Shown piece by piece: positions 43,344-51,258 of a stretch of DNA of 64,000 bases. The number at the start of each line of letters is the position of its first letter. The first letter of the stretch is position 1. The position numbers and the translations under genes are program-made. Source of the stretch: Thermococcus eurythermalis (GTDB lineage: Archaea; Methanobacteriota_B; Thermococci; Thermococcales; Thermococcaceae); contig NZ_CP008887.1 of assembly GCF_000769655.1 (NCBI RefSeq), positions 1,364,001-1,428,000 on the forward strand, in the 5' to 3' direction. The notes under the pieces are model-generated. The model was not told where the DNA came from. It saw only the letters and a list, made by a program, of their open reading frames with translations, and ran no database searches.

Positions 43344-44274
43344 GGTTGGCGACCCGAACGTTGCCGTCGTTTACATTGGAAAGACCTCGAAGGGCAACAT
43401 AGTGGAGTTCGTTGAATCAATCCCAACCTACAATCCGCAGGAAAAGTGGGTGCTCATCGTCTCATCGCTCAACGGCTGTCCGGTCGGCTGTAAGATGTGC
43501 GACGCCGGCTTCTTCTACAAGGGCAGGCTTACAGTTGATGAGCTGATGGAGCAGATAGAGTACCCGATAACCAGGCGCTGGAACGGGAAGCCGAAGACCA
43601 GGAAGTTCAAGGTGCAGTTCGCGAGAATGGGCGAGCCGAGCTTCAATATGGCCGTCATCGAGGCAATGCGGCTTTTGGGCGAGCGCTACGACAATTTACA
43701 CCCGTCGCTCTCGACAATAGCCCCGATAGGAACCAATAAGTTCTTCGAGGCACTGCTGGAGCTGAAGAAGGAAATGTTCCCAACCAACTTCCAGCTCCAG
43801 TTCTCGATACACTCCACGAACCCGGAGCAGAGGGACGAGATAATCCCGGTCAGGAAGTGGGACTTCGAGAGAATAGCCGAGTACGGAAAGGCCTTCTACG
43901 ACGAGGGCGGCAAGAAGATTACGCTCAACTTCGCCTTAGCGAGGGAGAACGAGGCCGATGCAGAGGTCATAGCCGAGTACTTCCCAAAGGAATACTTCCT
44001 CATCAAGATAACGCCGCTCAACCCGACGGTGAGCGTTCTTAAGAATAAGCTCACCAACGACGTGGACCTTGAGACCGGCCTTCCGATGAAGCACAGGAAG
44101 TTCGTGGATGACCTCAGAAGGCTCGGCTACGATGTCATTATATCTGTCGGCGACACGAGGGAGAACCTAATCGGCTCGAACTGCGGCCAGTATATTCTCA
44201 GGTTCCTGAAGGAGAGGCCGGAGCTTAGAGAAGCCTACACCTTCGCGAGAGGGTTTGAGTTTAAGGTGAGCTGA
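43327..44274 (+). CDS. RlmN/Cfr-like radical SAM protein
   Basis: The 315-residue protein has the 4Fe-4S motif CPVGCKMCDAG (CxxxCxxC, about 54-61), GEPSFN-type SAM contact, and near the C-terminus VGDTRENLIGSNCGQYI, which matches the methyl-carrying Cys region of RlmN/Cfr. The partner Cys, seven residues before the cluster in RlmN, is Ile here (WVLIVSS). It may methylate a base or do related chemistry. It is the last gene of the four-gene operon. Confidence 0.85.
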   Translation: MEILSEVGDPNVAVVYIGKTSKGNIVEFVESIPTYNPQEKWVLIVSSLNGCPVGCKMCDAGFFYKGRLTVDELMEQIEYPITRRWNGKPKTRKFKVQFARMGEPSFNMAVIEAMRLLGERYDNLHPSLSTIAPIGTNKFFEALLELKKEMFPTNFQLQFSIHSTNPEQRDEIIPVRKWDFERIAEYGKAFYDEGGKKITLNFALARENEADAEVIAEYFPKEYFLIKITPLNPTVSVLKNKLTNDVDLETGLPMKHRKFVDDLRRLGYDVIISVGDTRENLIGSNCGQYILRFLKERPELREAYTFARGFEFKVS

Positions 44275-44316
44275 AGGCCTTTCTTCTCATTTCTTCAAAA
44301 TTAGGAAAAAGAAAAC

Positions 44317-45465
44317 TCACCATCCAGCCTCGTGAACCAGCTCGCCCTCAGCGAAGACGTGCGTCGGGTAGTTCTCCATGTGGAATGGATCGCCGTTCCA
44401 GACCACCAGCGATGCCCACTTGCCCTTCTCGATGCTTCCGAGCCTGTCGTCGACGCCGAGTATCTTCGCGTTGTTGTGGGTTATGACCTTTATCGCCTCT
44501 GCCTTGCTCATGCCGAGCCTTATGAAGTGCCTGAGCTGTAAATAGAGGTTCGCCTGGAGCGTAACGGGGTGGTCGCTCATGAGGCCGAAGAGGGGCCTGA
44601 CCTCAAGCAGGTAGCGGGCGTTCTTCCAGTCCTCGTGCTTCAGCTCGACCTTGTAGGGGTGGCTGTCGAAGGGGCCGTAAACTACTGGAACGCCCTCGGC
44701 CTTAATCTTCTCGAAGGTTTCCCTGCTGTGGACGTCGCCGGCGTGCTCGATGGTTATCTTGAGCCCGAACTTCCGCTTTATCATTAGCAGAGCCGCGATG
44801 TCGTCTTCCTTGTGGACGTGGACGCGGAGCGGGAGCTCTCCCTTGAGAACCGGAATCAGGGCTTCAACGGTGGGCTCGACCTCCTCCGGCTCCTTCTTGC
44901 CTTTCTCTAGGAGAGCTATCGTCTTCTGCGTCTTAATCAGCCAGTTGAGGAGAATCCCTATCGCGCCCATCCTCGTGCTTGGCCTCGTTCCCTTCCACTC
45001 CTTCGTTGAGCGCGGGTTGTAGCCAAAGGCGGCCTTAACGCCCGCGTACTGGATGAAGGCGTCCTCTATGTCGCGTCCGTAGTTCTTGATGAAGACGGCC
45101 TTTCCACCGATGATGTTCCCGCTCCCCGGCAGGACGGAGGAGTAGAGCACTCCGAACTCGATGGAGTGCTTGAATGCCTTGTCGTCCATGTAGATGGAGT
45201 AGAGCGCATCGACGAGCGGCAGAACCGCGTCCATCTCCTCGTTGGCCTCGCCCTCCTGGTAGGGTTCCCCATACCTGTCCATTCCTATGTGGCTGTGGCC
45301 GTCTATGAAGGCGGGAGTAACAACACCTTCGGCTATTACCTCAGCTTCCTTCGGTTTCTCTTTGGTTACACCCACAATGTTTCTATCAAAAGCGACGTAG
45401 ACGTCCTTCAGAACGTTCCCCAGACCGTCGTAGAGAAGATTGGCCTTGACGGCTTTCACGTTCAT
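44317..45465 (-). CDS. amidohydrolase-family metal-dependent hydrolase
   Basis: ATG 45465 is used, giving 382 residues. The upstream open frame lacks a ribosome site, and a TTTAAAC TATA box lies around 45490. The metal-binding HxH is FIDGHSHIGMD (about 65). Further ligands lie in VHVHKEDD, ITIEHAGDVHSRE and GLMSDHPVTLQ, with a C-terminal GSIEKGKWASLVVW strand typical of imidazolonepropionase-like amidohydrolases. The substrate is not known. Confidence 0.88.
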   Translation of the reverse strand: MNVKAVKANLLYDGLGNVLKDVYVAFDRNIVGVTKEKPKEAEVIAEGVVTPAFIDGHSHIGMDRYGEPYQEGEANEEMDAVLPLVDALYSIYMDDKAFKHSIEFGVLYSSVLPGSGNIIGGKAVFIKNYGRDIEDAFIQYAGVKAAFGYNPRSTKEWKGTRPSTRMGAIGILLNWLIKTQKTIALLEKGKKEPEEVEPTVEALIPVLKGELPLRVHVHKEDDIAALLMIKRKFGLKITIEHAGDVHSRETFEKIKAEGVPVVYGPFDSHPYKVELKHEDWKNARYLLEVRPLFGLMSDHPVTLQANLYLQLRHFIRLGMSKAEAIKVITHNNAKILGVDDRLGSIEKGKWASLVVWNGDPFHMENYPTHVFAEGELVHEAGW

Positions 45466-45568
45466 CACCGTTAAGAAATGTGCACTAACGTTTAAATGCC
45501 TGCCGATTAAAGAATTCTGCAATTATGCAATTCAACAATTATGTAATAATTGAAAAGCGGAGAATCGC

Positions 45569-46468
45569 TCAGTAGGGGAACTCGACCCCCATGTCCTTCG
45601 CGACCTTGCGGAGGTTCTCTATCCTCTGCTCGGTCGGCGGGTGTGTGGCAAAGAGCTGGGAAACCCCCTCGCCCTCGAAGTGGTTCACTATGAAGAGGTG
45701 CGCCAGTCCGGGGTTGCCGAGGGGCTTTTTCTTCTTGACCTCAGCTTCTTTTTGAAGCTTTTTAACCGCCTCATCAAGCTTGAGCAGTGCACTCGCGAGG
45801 GCCCAGGGTTTTCCGCTGAGTCTGGCGCCGCCTTCGTCGGCCGCGAACTCCCTCCGTCTGCTTATAGCCGAGCGGATTATTATGGCCGCTATAGGGGCTG
45901 TTATGGCGATGAGGATGGCGTAGATGAAGCGATCGAGGCTGAGGTCGCCGAAGATGGCCTTGAAGAAGGCCAGGTACTTGGTTACGTAGGCTATGTAAAC
46001 CACCGCTCCGGTCAAAGCGCCGGCTATCGTGCCGACCAGTATGTCGTGGTTCCTTACGTGGGTCAGCTCGTGACCCAGGACACCCTCAAGCTCGTCCCTG
46101 TCCAGGAGTTCGAGAATGCCAGTCGTTACCGTTACTAGGGCGTGCTTGGTGTTTCTGCCCGTGGCGAAGGCGTTCGGTGTCGGGTCATCGATTATCGCTA
46201 TCTTTGGCATCGGGAGGCCGGCCCTTTTGCTGAGCTTCTCGACTATCTCGTAAAGCTCCGGCGCCTCGTCCCTGCTCACTATCCTGGCCTTCATCATCTT
46301 GATTACGAGCTGGTCGCTGTACCAGAAGGAGAGGAAGCTCATTCCGACGGCGAACCAGAACATGTATGTCATCCACCTGGCGCCGCCGAGGAGGTAGCCC
46401 ATGGCCATCAGAACTCCGGTCAGGAGTCCCATCATAAAGGCAGTTCTCAGAAACAGCACCAACTTCAC
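45569..46468 (-). CDS. htpX: HtpX-type M48 membrane metalloprotease (copy 1)
   Basis: The 299-residue protein starts at GTG 46466-46468. Two TM segments at the N-terminus and two central ones (about 145-195) surround the catalytic HExxH (LEGVLGHELTHVRNHD). The third ligand Glu follows in RREFAADEGGARLSG. The family degrades damaged membrane proteins. It is one of three htpX-derived sequences within six kilobases and is the more divergent of the two intact copies. Confidence 0.93.
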   Translation of the reverse strand: MKLVLFLRTAFMMGLLTGVLMAMGYLLGGARWMTYMFWFAVGMSFLSFWYSDQLVIKMMKARIVSRDEAPELYEIVEKLSKRAGLPMPKIAIIDDPTPNAFATGRNTKHALVTVTTGILELLDRDELEGVLGHELTHVRNHDILVGTIAGALTGAVVYIAYVTKYLAFFKAIFGDLSLDRFIYAILIAITAPIAAIIIRSAISRRREFAADEGGARLSGKPWALASALLKLDEAVKKLQKEAEVKKKKPLGNPGLAHLFIVNHFEGEGVSQLFATHPPTEQRIENLRKVAKDMGVEFPY

Positions 46469-46559
46469 TTAAATTCATCTTCTGCTTTGTACTTCAGCGG
46501 GTCCCTTTAGAAACCTTTCGGTCGCTTCAAACGAACCATAAATTGAGGGAAAAAGAACC

Positions 46560-46703
46560 TCAGAAGTAAATTCCCATCTCCTCGGCTAGAGTTCAGTGGT
46601 AACTGCAACAACAGCGTGCTTCGCACTTCTTCCTTCGGCATCGAGAGATGGCTCTCTCTGTCTAGCTGCCTCTTGATTGGTTGTTTTCCTTTCATCAGCT
46701 TCT
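46560..46703 (-). pseudogene. deleted remnant of an htpX gene (type of copy 2)
   Basis: On the minus strand three blocks of htpX are recognisable in order. LSMPK matches LPMPK of the intact gene, [13 protein letters not shown] matches [13 protein letters not shown], and AEEMGIYF followed by a stop matches the [10 protein letters not shown] end. Between blocks one and two about 15 codons are missing, and between two and three nearly all of the catalytic half including HExxH is gone; frames also differ. The sequence is closer to the gene at 50266 than to the adjacent one at 45569. Upstream decay makes the 5' limit uncertain. Confidence 0.8.
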
Positions 46704-46914
46704 TTCTTCGTAGGGCCAATACGTATCACAATTCCTGATCTTTGTCTTCAATTATAACTTCAGCTGTCTGCTCTTACCCAATTGTCGTATCCCGAAGGAT
46801 CCGGCAAAATTAAAGGTTTTAAACTATAATTTTACGAAAATGTTAAATCCAACCAATTAGTAGTATTTTTTGCCGAGTATATGCGATGAGGCAAATGACT
46901 AAGGGGAATGTGCA
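46704..46914. other. AT-rich spacer and promoter region before the RiPP precursor
   Basis: No gene is visible. GGTTTTAAACTATAATTT near 46814-46831 and GTATATGCG near 46878 are possible TATA boxes for the cassette. From here to 48400 the sequence is clearly more A+T-rich than the flanking chromosome. Confidence 0.4.
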
Positions 46915-47010
46915 ATGGAGGTTCTCGAGTTGAAGGCTATTATTCCCCCGGTAACGCCGAGCTCGGGAGGTTCTGGCAACCACTGCTGCTGCAATGTTAG
47001 CACGACTTGA
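46915..47010 (+). CDS. 31-residue RiPP precursor peptide with CCC core
   Basis: ATG 46915 follows AAGGGGAATGTGC. The leader (MEVLELKAIIPPVTPSS) ends in a double glycine and the core region reads SGNHCCCNVSTT, with three adjacent cysteines near the end followed by Asn, Val, Ser and Thr. The gene lies 54 bases upstream of a radical SAM/SPASM maturase and an ABC exporter, the expected order for a ribosomally made, post-translationally modified peptide. Thioether linking of Cys to a neighbouring residue is the likely chemistry; the exact class is unknown. It is too short for routine gene callers. Confidence 0.8.
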   Translation: MEVLELKAIIPPVTPSSGGSGNHCCCNVSTT

Positions 47011-47064
47011 TTGCAGCTTCTATTTGTTTTTAATTTTTACATGTACTGCAATGGGGGGATCTAC

Positions 47065-48407
47065 ATGAGGTTGGGGATCCACATTGTGTCATATCCGGTT
47101 GGTAACGATAAATACGTAGCGTTCGATCCATTAAGCAGAGCGATTATTATATTAAACAAAAATGAGAAAGAAATTCTCGAAAAATTTCAGAATAATGAGA
47201 AATGTCTGCTATCTGAATATGAGAAGCAGGTTATTAAAGACATAGAAGAAGTAGTACGTAAGAAGCGTGAGGAGACTACTACTAAGGCTCTATCATTTGA
47301 GTCACCGAATCCAGTTATGATGGTTCTAATGGTATCTCAAACCTGTAATCTAGCATGTAAGTATTGCTATGCCCACAGTGGCACCTACAACAATCCTGGT
47401 CTCATGAAGTTTGAAATTGGAAAAATGGCATTGGATGTTGCTGATGAATTAGGGATAACTAATATTCAGTTTTATGGGGGAGAACCTTTAATGAATTTCA
47501 GATTGATAGAAAAATTGATTGAATATGCAGATAATGCGGGATATACATTCAAATATGGGATAATTACCAATGGGACCTTAATAACCGAAGAAATCGCCGA
47601 GTTTTTTAAACAGCATGAGTTTGACGTTACTATAAGCATTGATGGGCCCAAGGAGATTAATGATATTAATCGTGTTTATCCTGATGATACTGGCACACAT
47701 GATGATATAATTCGTGCTATTGATCTTTTAAATGAGAGGGAAGTTCCTCTAGCACTTGAAATTACTTATGCTAGGAATTATGTTAAAATACACTCAATAT
47801 CAGAGATACTAGATTGTCTTAGCAGATTCTCTAAGACTTTCATAGTAGGTTATGTATTCCCCACTATAGATGGAAAGAAACAAGAATATGAACCAACAGA
47901 GCAGGAAGTTGCAGATATGATGGTGGAGCTTGTAGACTATTTGTTTTCAAAGTGGGAACAGGGTATCCCTATAAAAGAAATGGGAACCTGCATGATTCTT
48001 CGGGAGCTTCTTAGTCTCACATATTACATAAAAAATGCATATGTCCTGAGCTCCCCGCAAGACTTACTGTGTTTTATGATGGAAAAGTGTATCCCTGCCA
48101 TCAAGTGTACTTAGACCACCGATTCTATTTGGGAGAGATTGTAGATAAAGATTTTTCCAAAATGCTGGAAAATAGATTTGAACGTGTGATAGGGAATTTC
48201 TCGATATCAAAACTATCTCTAAATCCTGGAGATAAGTGGATGGCTAGTGTTTGTAGTTTCTGTAAAGCTCATTTGGATGAAATTGGAGGCAAATACTATC
48301 TAAGATATGCCAAAGCCTATCAAAAATCACTGGACCGCATAATATATAATATCGCCACCCGAGATATGAATACAGTTATAAAAACGTTGGGTGGAATGAT
48401 AATATGA
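47065..48407 (+). pseudogene. radical SAM/SPASM peptide maturase, one-base frameshift
   Basis: ATG 47065 is preceded by GGGGGGATC. The N-terminal 65 residues look PqqD/RRE-like (VAFDPLSRAIIILNKNEKE), then the cluster motif CNLACKYCYAH (C94, C98, C101), GGEPLMN and ITNGT motifs follow. Around 48054 the frame is lost in CTCCCCGCAAG. In the -1 frame the protein continues RLTVFYDGKVYPCHQVYL and later CSFCKAH, the SPASM cysteines, to a stop at 48405-48407. One extra C in the C4 run would restore one protein of about 447 residues. The stop overlaps the exporter start (ATGA). Confidence 0.85.
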
Positions 48408-50071
48408 ATAACAATGTCCATAGGGTTCTCCAGATTGGGCTCGCACACAAGCGCTACACTGTTCTTCTGATAGTCCTCGGAGCGCTCTCGACCCTCCTCT
48501 CGGCGATGGTGCCCTTCTACCTAAGGAACCTGTTGGCAAACCTTGAAAATCTGAGCACGCGGGAGATTCTCGGCTATATCGGGATAATCGTCCTTCTCTA
48601 CACGGCTTCGACAATCGTTTACCTCTACGGCGGTTTCGTGAGTAACTTCGCCGAGACTAAGGCGGCCGCGTGGCTCAAGCGGAAGCTCTTCATCTCAACG
48701 CTCCTCTCCGAAAACCTCGACACGGGGGATGCACTCTCTCGCATTCAGTCCGACACAGAGATAGTCGGTCGGATGGGTATGTCTCTAATTCCGGCTGTGG
48801 TTATCGAAGCCTTCTCGCTCCTCGTTTCGGTCATCGTCGTCTTCAGGCTGAACTTTTACCTTGGGGTCATAACTCTCCTCACCCTGCCGGTCTACGGCTT
48901 CTCGCTGAGGACCTTCGTGCACGGGCTCAAAACGGCCTCTGCCGAGGAGAGGAAGCGCTACGCAGAGACGGTGGAGTACTTCAAGGAGGGGCTCGACGGC
49001 AGGCTCGATGCAAAAACGCTGAACGCCTTCGATTACCTCGTGGACAGGGTCTCGAAGAAGCTCGACGAATGGGTCGAGGCATCGAAGAAGGTGGCCTTTT
49101 ACAGTTCGGCCAACTACGGCCTTCAATCTTACCTCTCGACGATTCTCCCGCTTCTGGTCCTCCTCTCCGGAGTTGTTCTCGTCAAGAACGGCATGGCGAC
49201 GCTCTCCTCCACCGTGGCCGTCTTCTCCTACCTCGGAAGGGTCTACTACCCGGTTGAGCGCTTCGCCTTCCTCTGGAGCAGCTACCACCGCGCCGTTCCA
49301 ATCATTGAGAGGATATGGGACGTCATTGAAAGGGAAACACCGAAACTCGAAAAGCCCTCCTGCTCGCCGAAATCCTACGATATTGAGCTGAAAGACGTTT
49401 CCCTGTCCTATGAGGATTCAAAGGTCCTCGACGGAATAAGCGGGAGAATTCCGGAGGGCAGAAAGGTCGGCATCGTCGGGGCATCGGGCGTTGGGAAGAC
49501 TACGCTCGCCCTGATTATGGCGGGAATCATCGAGCCAACCGAGGGGAGCGTAAGCGTCGGGGGCTGTCCTCCCTTAGCCCTTCTCGGTGATTCGCTCATC
49601 TACGTTCCTTCTCACCCCTACCTCTTCACGGGAACTCTGCGCGAGAACCTGACCCTCGGCAGGGAAATCCCGGACGAGAGGTTGAGGGAACTCCTGAGGG
49701 CCGTTGAACTTGAGGAGCTCGACCTCGACTACCGGATTGAAGAAGGGGGTAAGAACCTCTCGCTGGGGCAGAGGCAGAGGATTGGCCTCGCGAGGGCCCT
49801 CGCTCGAGACCCGAGGATTCTGATACTCGACGAGGCGACGTCGGGCATGGACTCCGAGAGGGAGGCGAGGATTTTAGAGCGGCTGATGGAGAGGGATATG
49901 ACGTTAATCGTCATCTCCCACAGGCTCTCGACTGTCCGCGGAATGGAGGAGATATGGGTCCTCGATAACGGAGGAATCGTCTGCAGGGGAACTCACGGGG
50001 AGCTGTTCGAGGACTGCCCGCGCTACCGCGAGCTTTTCAGGGAGCAGGAGGAAGCAACAGGACTCCTATAA
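48404..50071 (+). CDS. ABC exporter (TM-ATPase fusion) of the RiPP cassette
   Basis: The 555-residue half-transporter has six TM segments (about 15-280) and an ATPase domain. It shows Walker A GASGVGKTT near residue 360, signature LSLGQRQRIG, Walker B ILILDEATSGMD and the switch His in IVISHRLS. No C39 peptidase domain precedes the TM part. ATG 48404 overlaps the maturase stop. Its codon use is GC-rich like the host chromosome, unlike the AT-rich maturase and precursor. It most likely exports the modified peptide. Confidence 0.9.
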   Translation: MNNNVHRVLQIGLAHKRYTVLLIVLGALSTLLSAMVPFYLRNLLANLENLSTREILGYIGIIVLLYTASTIVYLYGGFVSNFAETKAAAWLKRKLFISTLLSENLDTGDALSRIQSDTEIVGRMGMSLIPAVVIEAFSLLVSVIVVFRLNFYLGVITLLTLPVYGFSLRTFVHGLKTASAEERKRYAETVEYFKEGLDGRLDAKTLNAFDYLVDRVSKKLDEWVEASKKVAFYSSANYGLQSYLSTILPLLVLLSGVVLVKNGMATLSSTVAVFSYLGRVYYPVERFAFLWSSYHRAVPIIERIWDVIERETPKLEKPSCSPKSYDIELKDVSLSYEDSKVLDGISGRIPEGRKVGIVGASGVGKTTLALIMAGIIEPTEGSVSVGGCPPLALLGDSLIYVPSHPYLFTGTLRENLTLGREIPDERLRELLRAVELEELDLDYRIEEGGKNLSLGQRQRIGLARALARDPRILILDEATSGMDSEREARILERLMERDMTLIVISHRLSTVRGMEEIWVLDNGGIVCRGTHGELFEDCPRYRELFREQEEATGLL

Positions 50072-50265
50072 AATTTCAAGGATGAAGCTGTGGGCATTTG
50101 TTCATACCGCTTAAACATGCTTATGAAAAAATCAAACACCTTCAAATCCAAGACCAATGGGTTAAAGACCTCAAGAGATAGCTTTGGGGTCTTAAGGACC
50201 AAGTCAAAAGATTTGTGCAAAAAGAAGCTCAAAGTAGTCATTCTCGATAGCAAAACTAAGAAAAT

Positions 50266-51144
50266 TCAGAAGACGGGCGCGTAGCCCATTTCCTCCGCTA
50301 TCTTCCTGAGCCTCTCGATTCTCTTCTCGGTCGGCGGGTGCGTTGAGAACAGCTCTGCAATGCTCATGCCCCTGAATGGGTTCACGATGAACATGTGGGC
50401 CGTTGCAGGGTTTCCTTCCCTCATCGGCCTGTACCTGACGGCCTGCTCAATCTTCATGAGGGCCCTCGCGAGCGCCCAGGGCTTTCCGCTGATCTTTGCA
50501 CCGCCTTCGTCGGCCAAGAACTCCCTGGAGCGGCTTATGGCCGCCTGAATGAGCATCGCCGCTATCGGGGCTAGAATGGCCACCAGTATTGCGGTGAGCA
50601 CGTTGTTCGCGTCGTCCTCGTCCCTCCCAAAGCCGCCAAATATTGCTATCCACCTGGCCCAGTAGGCGAGCTGCATTATGGCTCCGGCCATCGCGGCCGC
50701 CACAGTCCCGATGAGTATGTCGCGGTTCTTTATGTGGGTCAGCTCGTGGCCGATAACGCCCTCAAGCTCGTCCCTGTCGAGGATTTTGAGCAGCCCCGTG
50801 GTCACGGCGACGACCGCGTGCTTCGGGTCCCTTCCCGTGGCGAACGCGTTAGGCGTCTCGGTCGGGATTATCGCCACCTTCGGCATCGGAAGGCCCGCCC
50901 TCTCAGCGAGGTTCCTGACTATCGCGTATAGCTCCGGGGCTTCCATTTCATCAACTATCCTCGCGTTGTACCAGCTGAGGACGATTTTATCGCTGTACCA
51001 GTAGGTTATGAAGTTGAACAGCATTGAAAAGAGGAACATCATGAAAGCCACATTTGGCCCGCCGAAGAGGTAGCCTATACCCATGAGCAGTCCCGTGAGG
51101 ATGGCCATCAGCAGGCCGGTTCGAAGCCACATCACGAGTCCCAT
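50266..51144 (-). CDS. htpX: HtpX-type M48 membrane metalloprotease (copy 2)
   Basis: This is a 292-residue zinc protease with N-terminal TM pair ([19 protein letters not shown]), HExxH in [16 protein letters not shown], two central TM segments and the third ligand in [15 protein letters not shown]. It shares most residues with copy 1. It is the closest relative of the remnant at 46560 and lies in the same orientation, so the two bracket the RiPP cassette as direct repeats. The 194 bases between it and the exporter hold no convincing gene. Confidence 0.93.
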   Translation of the reverse strand: MGLVMWLRTGLLMAILTGLLMGIGYLFGGPNVAFMMFLFSMLFNFITYWYSDKIVLSWYNARIVDEMEAPELYAIVRNLAERAGLPMPKVAIIPTETPNAFATGRDPKHAVVAVTTGLLKILDRDELEGVIGHELTHIKNRDILIGTVAAAMAGAIMQLAYWARWIAIFGGFGRDEDDANNVLTAILVAILAPIAAMLIQAAISRSREFLADEGGAKISGKPWALARALMKIEQAVRYRPMREGNPATAHMFIVNPFRGMSIAELFSTHPPTEKRIERLRKIAEEMGYAPVF

Positions 51145-51258
51145 TCTCTCACCCCCGAACTAAAATAACTATATGGTATTAAAAATTTTGGCTTCCAAGA
51201 ACCGCAGGATGCACTGAAAAGGCACCTCTCAGGGGTTAGAAAGAGAATAAGAGGGGCA

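Noticed and set aside
45569-46468. htpX copy 1 as the parent of the remnant at 46560
   Set aside because: It is adjacent, but diagnostic residues (GRNTKHALVTVTT and AKDMGVEFPY) differ from the remnant, which matches copy 2 at both places.
48670-49257. 195-codon frame inside the ABC exporter gene
   Set aside because: Composition is biased Arg/Ala/Gly text typical of an off-frame reading of a GC-rich gene; the exporter frame has all ABC motifs.
50090-50284. 64-codon Lys-rich frame between the exporter and htpX copy 2
   Set aside because: It starts with GTG without a ribosome site, runs into the end of htpX, and other frames there are equally poor. Low-complexity AT-rich DNA explains it; a second precursor peptide is not supported.
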